NCBI GenBank assembly: GCA_029204225.1
Contig: CM055095.1
Coordinates: 27,512,958-27,576,957 of the forward strand
Length of the DNA stretch: 64,000 bases
From: Diphasiastrum complanatum
Lineage: Eukaryota; Streptophyta; Lycopodiopsida; Lycopodiales; Lycopodiaceae
Reading direction: 5' to 3'
The notes beneath the pieces are model-generated. The model was not told the DNA's origin and searched no databases. It was given only the letters and a program-made list of their open reading frames with translations. Below, in pieces: positions 26,546 to 38,143 of this stretch. Position 1 is the first letter of the stretch; each line of letters opens with the position of its first letter. The position numbers and the translations under genes are program-made.

Positions 26546-26734
26546 CCTATAGGGGTACAGTGATATAGGTGAACTACCAGGAATCAGTTAAATACCATGG
26601 TCAACACCCCTAGAGGGGGGAAGACCCTCAAGAAGCTGCTCAAGAAACACATCATTAAATTCTTGCCTAAGTTTCCTAAAGATTTCACCTTCTAGTGAGT
26701 TTTCTTGCTTTAGGTTATTAGACATTAGTTCCAT

Positions 26735-27294
26735 TTAGAGATTGTAAAATTGCAAACTATGTTCATGGTAAGTGAAATCTTTTAACCAACATAAATAAGA
26801 ACTGCAATCAACAACATCCATACATATAACTATTTCCAAAGCAGAAAGCATATACGGAGTAGAAATATCAGCATTTCCATTCAATTCTATGAGTGAGCCA
26901 TAATGTAAGAACGACAAACTGTGTGTTACATAGTTTTTCTTCATAGACTCGTTCCTCTCATAGAACCACTCCTTACCAAGTATAACATCTACCCTATCTA
27001 GATTCATAATGTGGAAGTCTAAATTATCTTTATAGGCTTGAATCTCTATTGGTAGACGTGGGACTATCCGGTCCCATACTTGGCTTTCTGCTCTAGTTGC
27101 CAACTTCACTGTGTACGGCGGTCACTTTGCCTTGTTTCCACCTTTAGCTTCTGCAACAAATTAGCGTTAATAAAGTTATGTGTGGAACCGTCATCAAATA
27201 AAACTGTTACGGCTTGGCCACCCACAACCCCCTTCATCCGAATGAGGTCATGAGGGCCAAAAACAGCCGTATTAAAACAACAATGCTCGCACAC
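26735..27294 (-). pseudogene. Gypsy protease remnant
   Basis: Contains VTVLFDDGSTHNFINANLLQ, the retropepsin active-site region (normally D-S/T-G; here DDGS), and later DVILGKEWFYE, a usual downstream protease block. Only about 310 bp separate the protease from the primer-binding site, so gag is essentially deleted. Confidence 0.85.
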
Positions 27295-27610
27295 AGAATT
27301 ATCAACAAAGGAAAGATCTACACTAGATATGCTAGTTGGTCAGGCAACGATCAATAACTTCAAGTTTTTCTACGCTGAAGAGGGCCCATCGCAGCAGATT
27401 TGTGCTTGAATCTGAGGGGAATAGATGTCCAAAAGCCTGCCACCTGGCCTTTCCTGGACAGTGCCACTCAAATTTACCTAAAAAACAGCGGAAAGAACAC
27501 TAAAAAGTGCATAAAAAATGCATTTTAAGTTCGTCTTGAAATCTATCAAAAGCATCGTAATTTACCAGAAAACTTCCACGGATCAACACACCTGCTTTCA
27601 GCATGCAGTG

Positions 27611-27622
27611 GCTCTGATACCA
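27611..27622 (-). other. Primer-binding site, initiator tRNA-Met
   Basis: The reverse strand reads TGGTATCAGAGC, complementary to the 3' end of plant initiator tRNA-Met, two bases inside the LTR end at 27625. Confidence 0.92.
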
Positions 27623-27624
27623 TA

Positions 27625-28071
27625 TGTTACACCCCTACTTACTGCAAACCTCCAGGTGCCGGTTTTCCACAAGAGACCGAACAATTCACGTTCCACCCCG
27701 CCGTAGGACCTAATCCGGGTCCACCCACCGTGCCCTGGCCTGAGACCGTATCAAGCTGGATCCGACTTCCATCCTAGACGGCATCCCATACCACCGCCTA
27801 GGCTCTCGGCCATCTCCTGCCTCACGCTAGCATACATCCTGGTCGTGCACACGCTCTCCATCCACCTCCTCCTAGGTATATAGAATGGATGGCAAATGAG
27901 TCCTCCTCCCCTTGTATACCTCCAAGGAGAGAGACTCCCAGCCATGTGCACACCTAGATCATGACACGTGGCAACCATGCAGGTTCACGAGTCACCGGTC
28001 AAGTCTACAAGCCCAGTCAATGTCCAGTCTCAAGTTTAGGGTTGGGACCCAAGGGAGTTGGGTCCCTAACA
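27625..28071 (-). mobile_element. 5' LTR of the gypsy element (447 bp)
   Basis: Reverse-strand sequence starts TGTTAGGGACCC and ends GGGTGTAACA, giving TGTTA/TAACA termini, and is followed by the primer-binding site. Its orientation matches the protease-RT-integrase frames at lower coordinates. No 3' LTR copy is visible below 24.5 kb, so the element is 3' truncated. Confidence 0.88.
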
Positions 28072-28079
28072 TAAGCCAT

Positions 28080-28203
28080 CAAAGTCTACAAGCATTGAAC
28101 AAGCTCAATAAGCTAGTAGAACTTCCTAGCATTAAGCCTGCTTGTGCACTTGGGAAGCAACAAAGGCAAAGATTTCCAAAGGAAAAAGCTAACCCAAACA
28201 TGA
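28080..28203 (+). pseudogene. Copia pre-integrase fragment
   Basis: The forward frame contains LNKLVELPSIKPACALGKQQ and RFPKEKA, matching the zinc-binding end of copia pre-integrase (C..C-x-GKQ-H/Q-R). It joins directly to gypsy sequence at about 28204. Confidence 0.65.
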
Positions 28204-29790
28204 ATTCTTGAAGCATGAATTGATTTATCTAGGTCATCAAGTCACCTCTAAAGGGATGAAAATCGATTACGAAAAGATCAAAGCAATTGTTGAATGGCCA
28301 TTCCCACAAACTGTTGATCACTTCAAATCTTTCTTAGGATTTACAAATTCACTTGAAAACTTATTGAAGCATATTGTAAAATAGCAACACCCTTAACTTT
28401 TGAATTTGAAGTAACTAAAAAAAGAAAGTCAAGTGAACCATGTATATGGAATGAAAAGTTAGATAGTATCTTTAATGCTCTCAAGGATATAATGTTTAAG
28501 CTCCTATTTATAGATTGTGAAATCCGGATAAACCTTACATTGTTAAAATCATTGCAGGTGATTTTGCAATTGCACTTCAGTGACACACAAATTGGCTATA
28601 CTAATCAAGGAGCTTTTAATGTTATTCATGATCTTAAAACTAGAAGACACTATCTCTCTGGTAGAAAGCTTCTGTGTTTATGGACCAATGGCCTCTTAAG
28701 GTAACCTATAACTAGCTTGATCTCAAACGTTGTAAGGCTAGGTGGGCAAAATCAACGCAAGAATTTGATTATAAGATTTGATACATTAAGGGTACTACTA
28801 ATTAGATAGCCAATGCTCTTAGTCGAATAGGTGAAGAATATGTGAAGTGGATGAATTCTCCTTCATTGAGGTTTCTATTGAATTTTGTCTTTCGCTAGAC
28901 TTTGCAAGGATGGAATGAAGTACAATCAAGAGATATGTGCAACAATGTTGTAATTGATAACTATGATGCTTAGTAACTAGTTGAATATGAAAGATATCAA
29001 AGTAGCAAATCACTTTCTACTTGGAATGGACTATTGTTCAAGAATGGAAAGGTGTGTATGTAACCAATATGCAATTTGAATGGGAGAAATACCTACCCTA
29101 AGTTGAGTTTGCTTCTAACAGTAATAAGCAAACAATCACAAGTTTTAGCCCTTTTATGCTTATGTATGGATTTAAGCCTAAGTCTCCTATATATTGTTGA
29201 GACGAAAGATATCAAACTCTGAAAGGAAGCCAACTTCTTAAGTGAAATGTAAAAAATGTTACAATTAGCCCTTGAGAATGTCCAAAGTGTATAAGATTGA
29301 GCAAGATATCATGTGAATAAAGAAATCAAGTCGTGAATTTCAAGAAGGTAACTGGGTGTATTTGAGGATGAAGACTCTAAAGTAATGTAGACTAGGAAGC
29401 ATCACAAGGTATTGTGGACCTTAAAACATAGTGATAGTGAAGAGAGTCAAATCATTAGCTTATGAAGTGAATCTTTTCAAAGGAATTGAAGTTATCGAAT
29501 ATTTTATGTAAGTTGACTTAACTTGAGTTTACGACTTTACGTGAAGGTGATTCAATTGTTTCAAATGATGAGTTTCGCTTTGTTCAAAACATTTAATCCG
29601 AAGTAACTTAAAAACCAAAAAGAGTACTGGATAAAAGTCATAAAAGCGATTGAGTAATCATATTTTATCTGAATACTTGAATAAATGGAAAGATTAGTTA
29701 GAAGACGATGATCCCTAGAAAAGAATTGAAACTCTAAATAGGCATTTTTTTGACTTCCATGTTTGAGGACATAATGTTTGTAAGGAGGAA
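28204..29790 (+). pseudogene. Heavily decayed gypsy pol
   Basis: Forward fragments in order: RT end with YLGHQVTSKGMKID and FKSFLGFTNS (28204-28350); RNase H pieces around DLKTRRHYLSGRKLL, then IANALSRIGEEY (about 28800); integrase end around FSPFMLMYGFKPKSP (about 29140-29200); and a linker resembling EFQEGNWVYLRMK (about 29340). Stops and shifts throughout. It ends in a purine tract and an LTR-like segment. Confidence 0.7.
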
Positions 29791-29793
29791 GTA

Positions 29794-29960
29794 TGTTATG
29801 ACTCTGATTTATCCTAGTTAACATGCTCTAACCATAGGTTAAGGGAGATCAAGGAATGCCCATGGAATGTATTAGTCATTATAGGCCAATATCACTTGTA
29901 TAAGATATTTTGGGGCTTCGATTAAGTAAAGGGAGTGTTGACTTAGGTCTTGAATTTTCC
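29794..29960 (+). mobile_element. LTR start of the decayed forward gypsy
   Basis: AAGGAGGAAGTA (polypurine tract) precedes TGTTATGACTC. The following 150 bp match the reverse complement of about 32200-32350, sharing GGTTAAGGGA, CCAATATCACTTGTAT and AAAGGGAGTGTTG. Truncated at the right. Confidence 0.6.
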
Positions 29961-29984
29961 CCCTCTTCCTTTCACACTTGGTGC

Positions 29985-30660
29985 TTTTTTTTAGATCAAA
30001 ATTCAACATCTATGTATCCAAGTTTACCACAATAATAGCAATCAACCTCTTTCTCTTGCTCCTATGCTTTGGGTAAATGATCTTTGTCAAAGATGACGCC
30101 TCCACTTAAGATCTTCCTATTCTCGAGAAAGATATACTTCACGGATTTTGCATCAAGTTTCTTCCGCAATCACTTAGATGTGTGTGCATATGTTGTGCAC
30201 AAGTTACCCCCACTTTGGACTTGTTGCCGCTATATGCTTCTTCAAGCCTTCCAAGGGTGATTCCTTCAACCACTTTGGTTGGGCTTCTATTCAATAGAAA
30301 AATGTCGTTGCTACTGCTTTTGCCCAAAAGGAATTCGGCAATCCTTTTGCCTTGAGCATGCTTCTCACACAATCAACTATAGACATGTTTTTTTGCTTAG
30401 CCATGTCATTCTGTTGTGGTGTATGTGAAGTGGCAAATTGTCTCTTTATCCCACATGCATTTGCAAAGCTCTTTGAACTCATCAAAAATGTATTCACCAC
30501 CTACATTTGACCTTCCTGTGTGATTCTGAACTAGAAATTTCCATTGTTTGAAGTATTTGAATGCTTCAAATTTCTATCTAAGAAAATAAACCCACACCTT
30601 CCATGAGAAATCTTCTACGAAGGTCATGAAGTAGTACGCTCTCCTGCTGATCTAGTCTAC
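29985..30660 (-). pseudogene. Copia integrase relic with misplaced zinc-knuckle-like motif
   Basis: From high to low coordinate: YYFMTFVEDFSWKVWVYFL, GGEYIFDEFKELC, GIKRQFATSHTPQQND, NRSPTKVVEG in a second frame, then VIFDKDHLPK. Immediately after the integrase end comes DCYYCGKLGY, which resembles a gag CCHC knuckle (normally upstream). This suggests recombination or deletion inside a copia element. Several frameshifts. Confidence 0.7.
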
Positions 30661-30749
30661 ATGAGAGCCTGAAAATCCATCTTAAGCATATCTTCCAATC
30701 TAATCTCAATTTGATCTATAATTCACACACAGCCAAATACCCTCATCCC

Positions 30750-31030
30750 CATCTTTATTATTTTTCAAAAGCACTAGCACACACCTAATGATGAGTTGGA
30801 AGAACTAATATGTCCCATTATGAGTTTTTTTCTGATTGCCTACCAACCTCGTCTTCTTTTTGGCTGAACCTATATGGTTGCCTAAGACAAGTTGACTACA
30901 GAGCAATACCCTATCTGATGGTCTATCACCCCTGCGGGTGGCAATTCATGAGGTAAATCCAAAGGAAATACATTTTTTAATTCATTCAACAAGGTATTTG
31001 GAGAATTATTTGGAATATGAAAATCAAACA
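30750..31030 (-). pseudogene. Gypsy RT N-terminal fragment
   Basis: Reverse strand reads LLNELKNVFPLDLPHELPP then VIDHQIG, the conserved block before gypsy RT (FxDVFPEELPxGLPP..DHxI), followed by decayed sequence with a GHISSSNSSLG-like segment. Together with the LTR-like segment at 31745-32350 it is probably one element. Confidence 0.6.
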
Positions 31031-31744
31031 GAAGAGTTTCTGCCAATATGACAAGTTAGTATAAGATTATAGTACCACAAAATAACCAAAAGCACATTAG
31101 AGTGAAAAGAATATAAAACAAAGTTTAATAAACATTATCTAGTAAACCGGAATTGATATTGCCAATTCAAATAGCAAGTTATGAGTCAAGTGGAAAAATA
31201 AACAACCCCTATGTGGCAAATAGCAATAAATTCAATGGGACACTCACCAAAATTAGTGTAAACTATAATCTATTGTTTTGCTAAAATTAGCAACAACCCA
31301 CTAACATAACAAAAGAGCTAAAAATTGGCCTCTTCATATTTTCCAACTTTAGTATTGTACGACATGCCTGATAGCTTATTGTGAGCACATCGAAGAGGTA
31401 TTAGGTCAAATCTGGTTAGCTTAATTGTAGTCAGTTTACTGAACTTATAGCAAACTTGAATTTTTAACCTCATACTACATTTCTCCACATGTACTGCAAA
31501 TTTGAGTGTTAGTTGTAAACTCTTACTATGAAGCACAAATATCAATTTGATCATTGCATAAATAGTACACAAAACTGATTTTGTGAATCGAACAAGTGTG
31601 AGATATTGCATGTAGAGTGTGCACGTTTCCACTAGCTCAAAATTACCATACTCAACCTTACGCAACCACAGAAATCATGCATGCACACGTGCAACTGGGA
31701 ATCAATCAAAAACCAAAAGATTTTACAAATCAACCTCTCATAAT

Positions 31745-32350
31745 ATCACAATACCAAGGATATCCTGCTTCTATTCAATGTAGAGTCAACACAAGCTCTC
31801 CAATTGATTGTGTTTGCTTGTGTTGATGAGTATCTCACAAGAACTACTCTAATATCATCATTACAACTCCCTCAATTCTCAACATGTAACTATAACACAC
31901 ACTCAGGAGCTAGGCATAGCACAAACCTCCAAATCAACTATGCATGGACCTATCACACACACACACATACTAAGGGATTACTAACGCACACCAAATCTAC
32001 TAGGAGGCTTTTATCTCGTACTACCAAAGCTCTCTCAACATGAAATGCAAATTTAAACTCTAAGTAGATGACAAGAACTCTCACTAAAGCATCAGAGGCC
32101 AATGATGATAATAATGAATTGCATTGGTGTGCCCTAAGGGCCCTTATAGAGAAGAACTTGGCCCTCTACCTCTATAATTCTAGTAATCCACACTCCTATG
32201 CCATTTATTGAGTCAACAACCCTAAGCCAACACTCCCTTTAGTCAACCAAAGCACCAAAATACCATATACAAGTGATATTGGCTAATAGGGTCCATAGGC
32301 TCCCCCCCATTGCATGAGGTCCCTTAACTTGTGGTTAGAGTCTGCAAACT
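31745..32350 (-). mobile_element. LTR-like segment, reverse orientation
   Basis: Positions 32200-32350 match, inverted, the LTR start at 29794-29960. The low-coordinate end reads TGGTATTGTGAT on the reverse strand (about 31765), a poor initiator-tRNA primer site. Boundaries approximate. Confidence 0.45.
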
Positions 32351-33144
32351 GGGATTAAGCAGGTTAATGATGAGAGATTATGGTGAGCAAAGAGATAGAA
32401 AAAATGAATAATTCACATATGTACTTGATGATTAGTTTTCATCCTTTTCCATGTTATTATTCTTCAACACCTACAAGTTTGGTAGCTGAGACTTTTCTTG
32501 AAGCCTCCTAGACGTCATGAGTGTGTTTATCATTTGTCTAGTTGGATGTAGCTTGTACATACATCTGTGAAGTCTACTTGCCCTTTAAAACAGAATCAAT
32601 ACATTTATAGCCATTTAGACTGTCGCCCGACTCTTGAGCAAGGCACAAAACGAAACTCGAACCGTTTGACAGTGCACAAAGACTCTTAATTTGACCGGGA
32701 ATGTGCAAAGGAGTCCCACCGGCAGAATTGTCTTCAGCCGGATCGGGGATTCCATATGTCGGAACGGGAAGGGCGGCCTACTGACAGCAAATTTGTTTTT
32801 GATAATCCAAAAGGAAAATTTCGGTAAAATTGGTCGGCAATCTACCTTTCATGACTACTACTGCATCGCACACATGATAACAGAAAAGAAAACGCTCTCA
32901 CTTTCAAGATTCTCAATGAGACAAAAGAAGATAGCAATAATGCACAGAGAAAAACATGGCAAAACAATCACTTCACATCCTAAATGCTCCTGCCTCGAAT
33001 AACACACTGACCTTAAGCAGGGCAGCTCCGAATTCAAGCAGGGCAAAACTAGAACCTCAGCAAATTAACAAGTCGCCATGTTATTGAAAAAAAGATTAAC
33101 AGAACTATTTCTCGTCTCTAGCCTAAACTCCTTCATTTCTATGT
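32351..33144. other. Intergenic; probable 3' flank of the SMIM8-like gene
   Basis: No recognisable coding sequence. Because the neighbouring gene is transcribed leftward, the last few hundred bases here may include its 3' untranslated region and poly(A) site. Confidence 0.4.
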
Positions 33145-33387
33145 CTAAGACGTAGCATCATCTGTGAAAACGGTCTCCGTGGACTTGCTATTATTGACTT
33201 GGTTGCGATTTGCCCCCTTCTGCTTCTCATAGGTATACTTCTGCCACAAAAGACTTGCGGTGATTGCTATGAACATGGTTGTGCCAAGCATGGCGATTTT
33301 AGGGTTGGGCTTGGCGTACAACTCGGGGTTGACGATCCGAGAAAAGGGAGTGGAGTTTCTTCTCCACATATCATCCTCGCGACTCAT
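33145..33387 (-). CDS. SMIM8-like small single-pass membrane protein (80 aa)
   Basis: Start at the first in-frame ATG (33387). The frame runs unbroken for 80 codons: a charged N-terminus (SREDDMWRR), the block PFSRIVNPELYAKPNPKIAM at residues 14-33, and a hydrophobic span (about 31-48) that can act as one transmembrane helix, then a hydrophilic tail. The FxRxVNPELxxKPN arrangement before a single helix is what I know from the small integral membrane protein 8 family, which is short (about 97 aa in human). Molecular role is unknown in that family; membrane location is inferred. The frame is open upstream through a Glu run without an ATG, so that stretch is read as 5' leader. Confidence 0.65.
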   Translation of the reverse strand: MSREDDMWRRNSTPFSRIVNPELYAKPNPKIAMLGTTMFIAITASLLWQKYTYEKQKGANRNQVNNSKSTETVFTDDATS

Positions 33388-33399
33388 CTTGCCCTCCTC

Positions 33400-33450
33400 T
33401 TCCTCTTCCTCTTCCTCCTCTTCCTCCTCCTCTTCTTCTTCTTCTTCTTT
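33400..33450. repeat. (GAG/GAA)n tract in the leader of the small gene
   Basis: Reverse-strand purine repeat of GAG and GAA triplets, within the presumed 5' leader. A non-AUG start would make it code for about 18 consecutive Glu. Confidence 0.85.
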
Positions 33451-33532
33451 AAGGTTTTGCTTGCTGCTGCTCCTGCTCGAAGGTTTTGCTTGCTGCTGCT
33501 CCTGCTTCTTCAGATCGTTCTTTCCGTTCAAT

Positions 33533-33556
33533 TTAAAGGGGAGAGGAAAAGTACAT
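33533..33556 (-). promoter_or_regulatory. Seven-codon upstream ORF
   Basis: An ATG at 33556 opens a short frame that stops at 33533, ahead of the main ATG and out of frame with it. It would be in the leader if transcription starts near the TATA-like site. Effect on translation is inferred only. Confidence 0.4.
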
Positions 33557-33610
33557 GTATCCGTACGATGGTACTGACTGTTTTGTACGTTGTTGCAAAT
33601 AGGGTTGCCA

Positions 33611-33620
33611 TTATTTTATA
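33611..33620 (-). promoter_or_regulatory. TATA-like box of the SMIM8-like gene
   Basis: Reverse-strand TATAAAATAA, about 225 bp upstream of the ATG, implying a start site near 33585. Confidence 0.5.
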
Positions 33621-33621
33621 A

Positions 33622-33745
33622 CCCCTCAATCATTGTGTGCCAAGTGGCACTACTAATTGCCACCTATGTGCAACCCTATGGCAATCCCTCAATCAATGAC
33701 TGCCATGTGGCATTGGTAATTGCCTCCTTTTATGTGGAGCACCAT
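33622..33745. repeat. Two-copy tandem repeat, period about 64 bp
   Basis: Units start CCCTCAATCA and share TGCCAWGTGGCA..GGTAATTGCC/CTAATTGCC. It lies directly upstream of the TATA-like box of the small gene, in its presumed promoter. Confidence 0.7.
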
Positions 33746-34132
33746 TTTTATGGGTAGAACGAACATGATAAATATGTTTTCCATTTTTGGCCCTTTCATA
33801 GGCATGGCCTTATTGTATTCAGGTTTGCTTTGAAGTGCTTGTGTGGTTTTTTTAATTATCTTGGGTTTCCCATGTGTTTGCTTTTTGATTTTTCGAAAAA
33901 CATTGGGAGTTTCATTTTGGAGCACTCCCGAACTTCCTCATGCACAAAGCTAAGTCACAAACATTGACAACTTGGAATGTCCAAGTCTCTTATAATTATG
34001 AAGAAGGAAAAACAAAGACAGAATGCTCGCTGGACAAGCCGCATTCACATGGAAAAGCTTTTCCATGGCAATGGTAGCAGAAGCACCAATAGAAAGAAAC
34101 TTAAAATTGGCACTAATTGAAAGCTCTCATTA

Positions 34133-34285
34133 GGGAGTGCACCTCATGCACTCCCTGCACCATGTCAGGGAGTACAATGGTGCAATGCTCACCATTGCAC
34201 TCCTTCAACAAAAAAATTTCTGCGTTGTGAGCCACAGATGCACTCCTTGACATGGTGCAGGGAGAGTCTACAGTGCACTTGCTAA
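34133..34285. ncRNA. Long imperfect foldback, microRNA-precursor-like
   Basis: The arms 34151-34173 and 34242-34264 are inverted copies with one mismatch over 23 bp (core CTCCCTGCACCATGTCA). Weaker pairing extends outward to about 34133 and 34285 and inward over TGGCTCAC/CTCAC words. The 70-nt loop contains a second small inverted repeat (GGTGCAATG..CATTGCAC), and the outer left arm has GGAGTGC..GCACTCC. No coding frame. A MIRNA locus or a foldback/MITE are both possible. Confidence 0.4.
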
Positions 34286-34730
34286 GTATCCGCATTCACA
34301 AAGGGGCTTGAGGAGGTTGCATGCATGTCAAGCATGTGTTTTACTTTGAATTGCGAAGTTTTTATATCAAGAAACCATTACATTTTGAAAATAGTCTAGC
34401 TACAGAAATAGCCTGATTTATGATACCAACAATGTCATAATTGTTTCTCATATATAGTTGATTAGTAATTTTGAGAGTCATGAGGTGCTTCTGATTGCTA
34501 TCAACGAGTTTGCAAGACAATAATTGCCTTCACGACTAGTTTAAAGTGTCTGAATCTGAGACTTAGTCATCTGTTGGTTTAATCCTTGTCAATCTAATTT
34601 TGAATTGAACTCAAGAACAATACATAGAATTTTGAAAGCAACCACACTTACCTTATGTAATTGGCATTTCAAGTCATGTTTCTTTGCAACATGTTGTTCA
34701 TATGTGCATTTTTTTGTTGAAGAGGTTTTG
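34286..34730. other. Intergenic, nothing recognised
   Basis: AT-rich spacer ending at the left flank of the copia element. Confidence 0.4.
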
Positions 34731-34735
34731 TAGTG

Positions 34736-35027
34736 TGAAAGATTTCAGATCCATAAAGACCTAAATCCATAAAATGATCTTGGGTTAGAAGAACAACATA
34801 TCACCAATCTTGCCAATGTAGAAAAATTAGCATCTACACACAAAATGAGATGCAAATTCTAATAGATCTTGATTAAACATGAACCAAACCAAAAAAAGTA
34901 CTGTTGTTGTCCGTACATTTATAATAAGCTATTGTATTTCACACGTGTGGATCTAAAAATAACAATTATTGATCATTCTATACATAGAATTGCAAGATAT
35001 CACAAGTATAGTGCACCAATGGATAGT

Positions 35028-35091
<64 letters not shown>

Positions 35092-35392
35092 CCTCTCTAT
35101 CTACAAGTTACATCCTTTTATAACAGGTCCAAAACCTAACTCGCCACTTGGTTTCCCTCCAATATGAAAAACCCTATTATTTTTAGGACTAGATTCAATG
35201 TATCCCAAGATTCAAATTTGAATATATTTAAACTCGACTTCAAAACTTTCCCACACTTTCCAAAAGTGTTTATTCAAATGCATTTAGACTACTATAACTT
35301 TGAAAAGTCAAACTCTAAGTCTAATATGAAATTGGCCTCAATTGCCAAATAAAGAAATGTAGCGAATATGACTAAACTAGTTGAATCTTTCA
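34736..35392 (-). repeat. 3' LTR of the copia derivative
   Basis: Same ends as the 5' LTR. Differs by an extra stretch of about 56 bp near its low-coordinate end and a shorter GA microsatellite without the TG tract. Confidence 0.88.
35031..35088. repeat. (AG)n microsatellite inside the 3' LTR
   Basis: A 58-bp AG run at the position corresponding to the longer compound tract of the 5' LTR. Confidence 0.98.
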
Positions 35393-35402
35393 CACTCCCT
35401 CT
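35393..35402 (-). other. Polypurine tract of the copia derivative
   Basis: Reverse strand AGAGGGAGTG directly precedes the LTR start TGAAAGATTC. Confidence 0.8.
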
Positions 35403-35752
35403 TCAATTAGTTTTAGCATGGACTTTGGTAACACTCCAAGTGATGTCCTATGCTTCATGAACAATTCCTTTCCCAATGCTTTGGTGAAGATATCAGCTAC
35501 ACATTCCCTTGAGGACACATGTTGAAGCTCCACCTCCTTTGTAATAACTTGCTCCCTCACAAAATGATATGCCACCTCAATATGACATGAAGAATCACAT
35601 AAAATGTAAATGAGATGATTCCTCCATGCTATCAACTTTGAACTCTCTGAAAAATTACAACAAACAAACACTAAATGTGAGTGATCAACATTTGCTTGCA
35701 TGTCTCCTCCTTCTTTGTCCTTTGTTGCCATGTATCCACTATGACACTTCAT
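35403..35752 (-). pseudogene. Copia RNase H C-terminal remnant
   Basis: Contains AWRNHLIYILCDSSCHIEVA, HFVREQVITKEVELQHVSS and VADIFTKALGKELF, the standard end of Ty1/copia RNase H. Follows the integrase remnant with RT missing between. Confidence 0.9.
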
Positions 35753-36375
35753 GAATGATCCTTTACATCAATATCAAGAATGTTAGATCCATCCACATCA
35801 CCATCAATAATGCTTGAAGACACTTTTGGAATGTTCCCCTCATCAAAAATGACATCCCTACCAACAATCACTTTGTTAGTAGAAGGAATGTAAACCTTGT
35901 AGGCTTTACTCACCTCACTATATCCAACAAAAATACCTTTCCTTGAAGATGGATCCTCCTTGGTCCTACCATCAAGAGTAATGTTGGCATAGCATGTGCA
36001 TCCAAAAGTTCTTAGAAAGTTGACACTCAACCTCCTCTTGAATAGCATCTCAAAAGGTGTCCTTCCATCCAAAATAGCACTCGGCCACCTATTGCACAAG
36101 AAATTGGCACATAACAAAGCTTGATCCCAAAATGGTCTATTAATACTAGCACTTAACCTCTTGGCTTTAGCACTTTCACAAAAAGTCCTATTCTTCCTTT
36201 TAGCCACTCCATTTTGCTGTGGTCCCTGGTGTTGTCTACTCCCTCTTGATCCCATCATGCTCATCACAAAAGGCCTTGAACTTTGTAGATATGTACTCAC
36301 CACCATTGTCACTCCTTAAGCACTTGATCCTTGTGAAAATTTGGCACTCCCTTGCATTCTTGAACTTAACAAGCA
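35753..36375 (-). pseudogene. Copia integrase core and C-terminal remnant
   Basis: Begins inside the core at IKCLRSDNGGEYISTKFKAF (second catalytic Asp), then after a short break GPQQNGVAKRKNRTF (catalytic Glu replaced: AKRK where AERK is usual) and TFGCTCYANI, GIFVGYSEVSKAYKVYIP, VGRDVIFDEG. The zinc domain and first catalytic Asp are deleted; the frame joins gag near 36375. Confidence 0.9.
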
Positions 36376-36848
36376 TCCAACAATCCATTAAGAATAACTT
36401 GTAAAAGCTCTCCTTCCTTAATGATCTCATCAATGCAAGCCACCTCATCATTCAATGCTTTCACTCTCAAAATAAAAGTATTTGGACTTTCTTCATTCAT
36501 TTGCAAACAAGACAAGATTTGTCTTCTTAGAGTCAACACTCTAGAAGTAGACTTGGATTCATAAAACTTTCTCAATGAATCCCAAGCATCCTTAGATGAA
36601 GTACTCTTACCAACTTCCTTGAGAAGCTCATTGGTAACTTTCATCTTTATCATGTGTAGAGCCTTCTTGGCCCTCTTGTCATACCTCACTTGATCTTGTT
36701 GTATTGCTGGTCTCTCCTACAAGCCTACAACAATATCCAAAACATCATTCATCTCAAGAAGTGATTCCATCCTCACTTTCCACAATGAATAGTTACTTGA
36801 GGTAAGCCTATCATTGGCTTCCAACATGACTCCACTTGATGTAGCCAT
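36376..36848 (-). pseudogene. Copia gag remnant
   Basis: Starts at ATG 36848 with TSSNYSLWKVRMESLLEMND, one internal stop after IVVGL, then KAWDSL-type helical region (SSKDAWDSLRKFYESKS) and LRRQILSCLQMNEESPN. This is the UBN2-type gag domain of copia elements. It ends before any CCHC knuckle. Confidence 0.9.
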
Positions 36849-37438
36849 GTAGCAATACCTTATCCTCTCTTTCAACATGTTCCAATGCACAAAGCACTCC
36901 CTTGAACAACAACAAATATTTACAAAAGGAAATCACAAAGATATGAAACTTTTCAATTCTCTTCTAGCACTTATACCAAGCAAATCAACACATAGAATCA
37001 TGAAATCTTGATCAATCTATGATCTATCCTCAATCTAATGACTCTTGACACTTCCTAATATTGAAACACACTCAAATAGAGTTCAGCAACCTCACTATCT
37101 AAAGATTCAATCAAAATTAGGGTTTTAACAAAATCACAAAAAAATGAATATTTCAAAATCTATATGCAAATGCCAAAAACTTGATATGCAATCTATTAGC
37201 CACCACTTAGGCTATCCAATGATCCAAAAATTGGCCAAATCCAACATGTGATGTGAGAAATCAAAATTGATCAAGAATATGAACCTATATAGGGTTTTGA
37301 TTTACAAAAGGTCCAATCTACATATACAAGAAACTCGATTTTGGTGTAGAATCCAATCTAGTATAGCATGCTCTAGCATTGGTATCTTCTCCAAATCATT
37401 GATAGATGTGATTGCCTCCTTCATAACCTAAAACACAA

Positions 37439-37450
37439 GCTCTGATACCA
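37439..37450 (-). other. Primer-binding site, initiator tRNA-Met
   Basis: Reverse strand TGGTATCAGAGC, two bases inside the 5' LTR end at 37453. Confidence 0.92.
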
Positions 37451-37452
37451 TG

Positions 37453-38143
<691 letters not shown>

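Noticed and set aside
33388-33531. N-terminal poly-Glu extension of the SMIM8-like protein
   Set aside because: The upstream frame has no ATG (it would need a TTG start); the first ATG at 33387 gives a protein of family-like size.
34731-34745. TTTTGTAGTG as a CACTA right terminus
   Set aside because: The last bases are the copia element's flanking duplication and LTR start; no matching left terminus with equal flanks was found.
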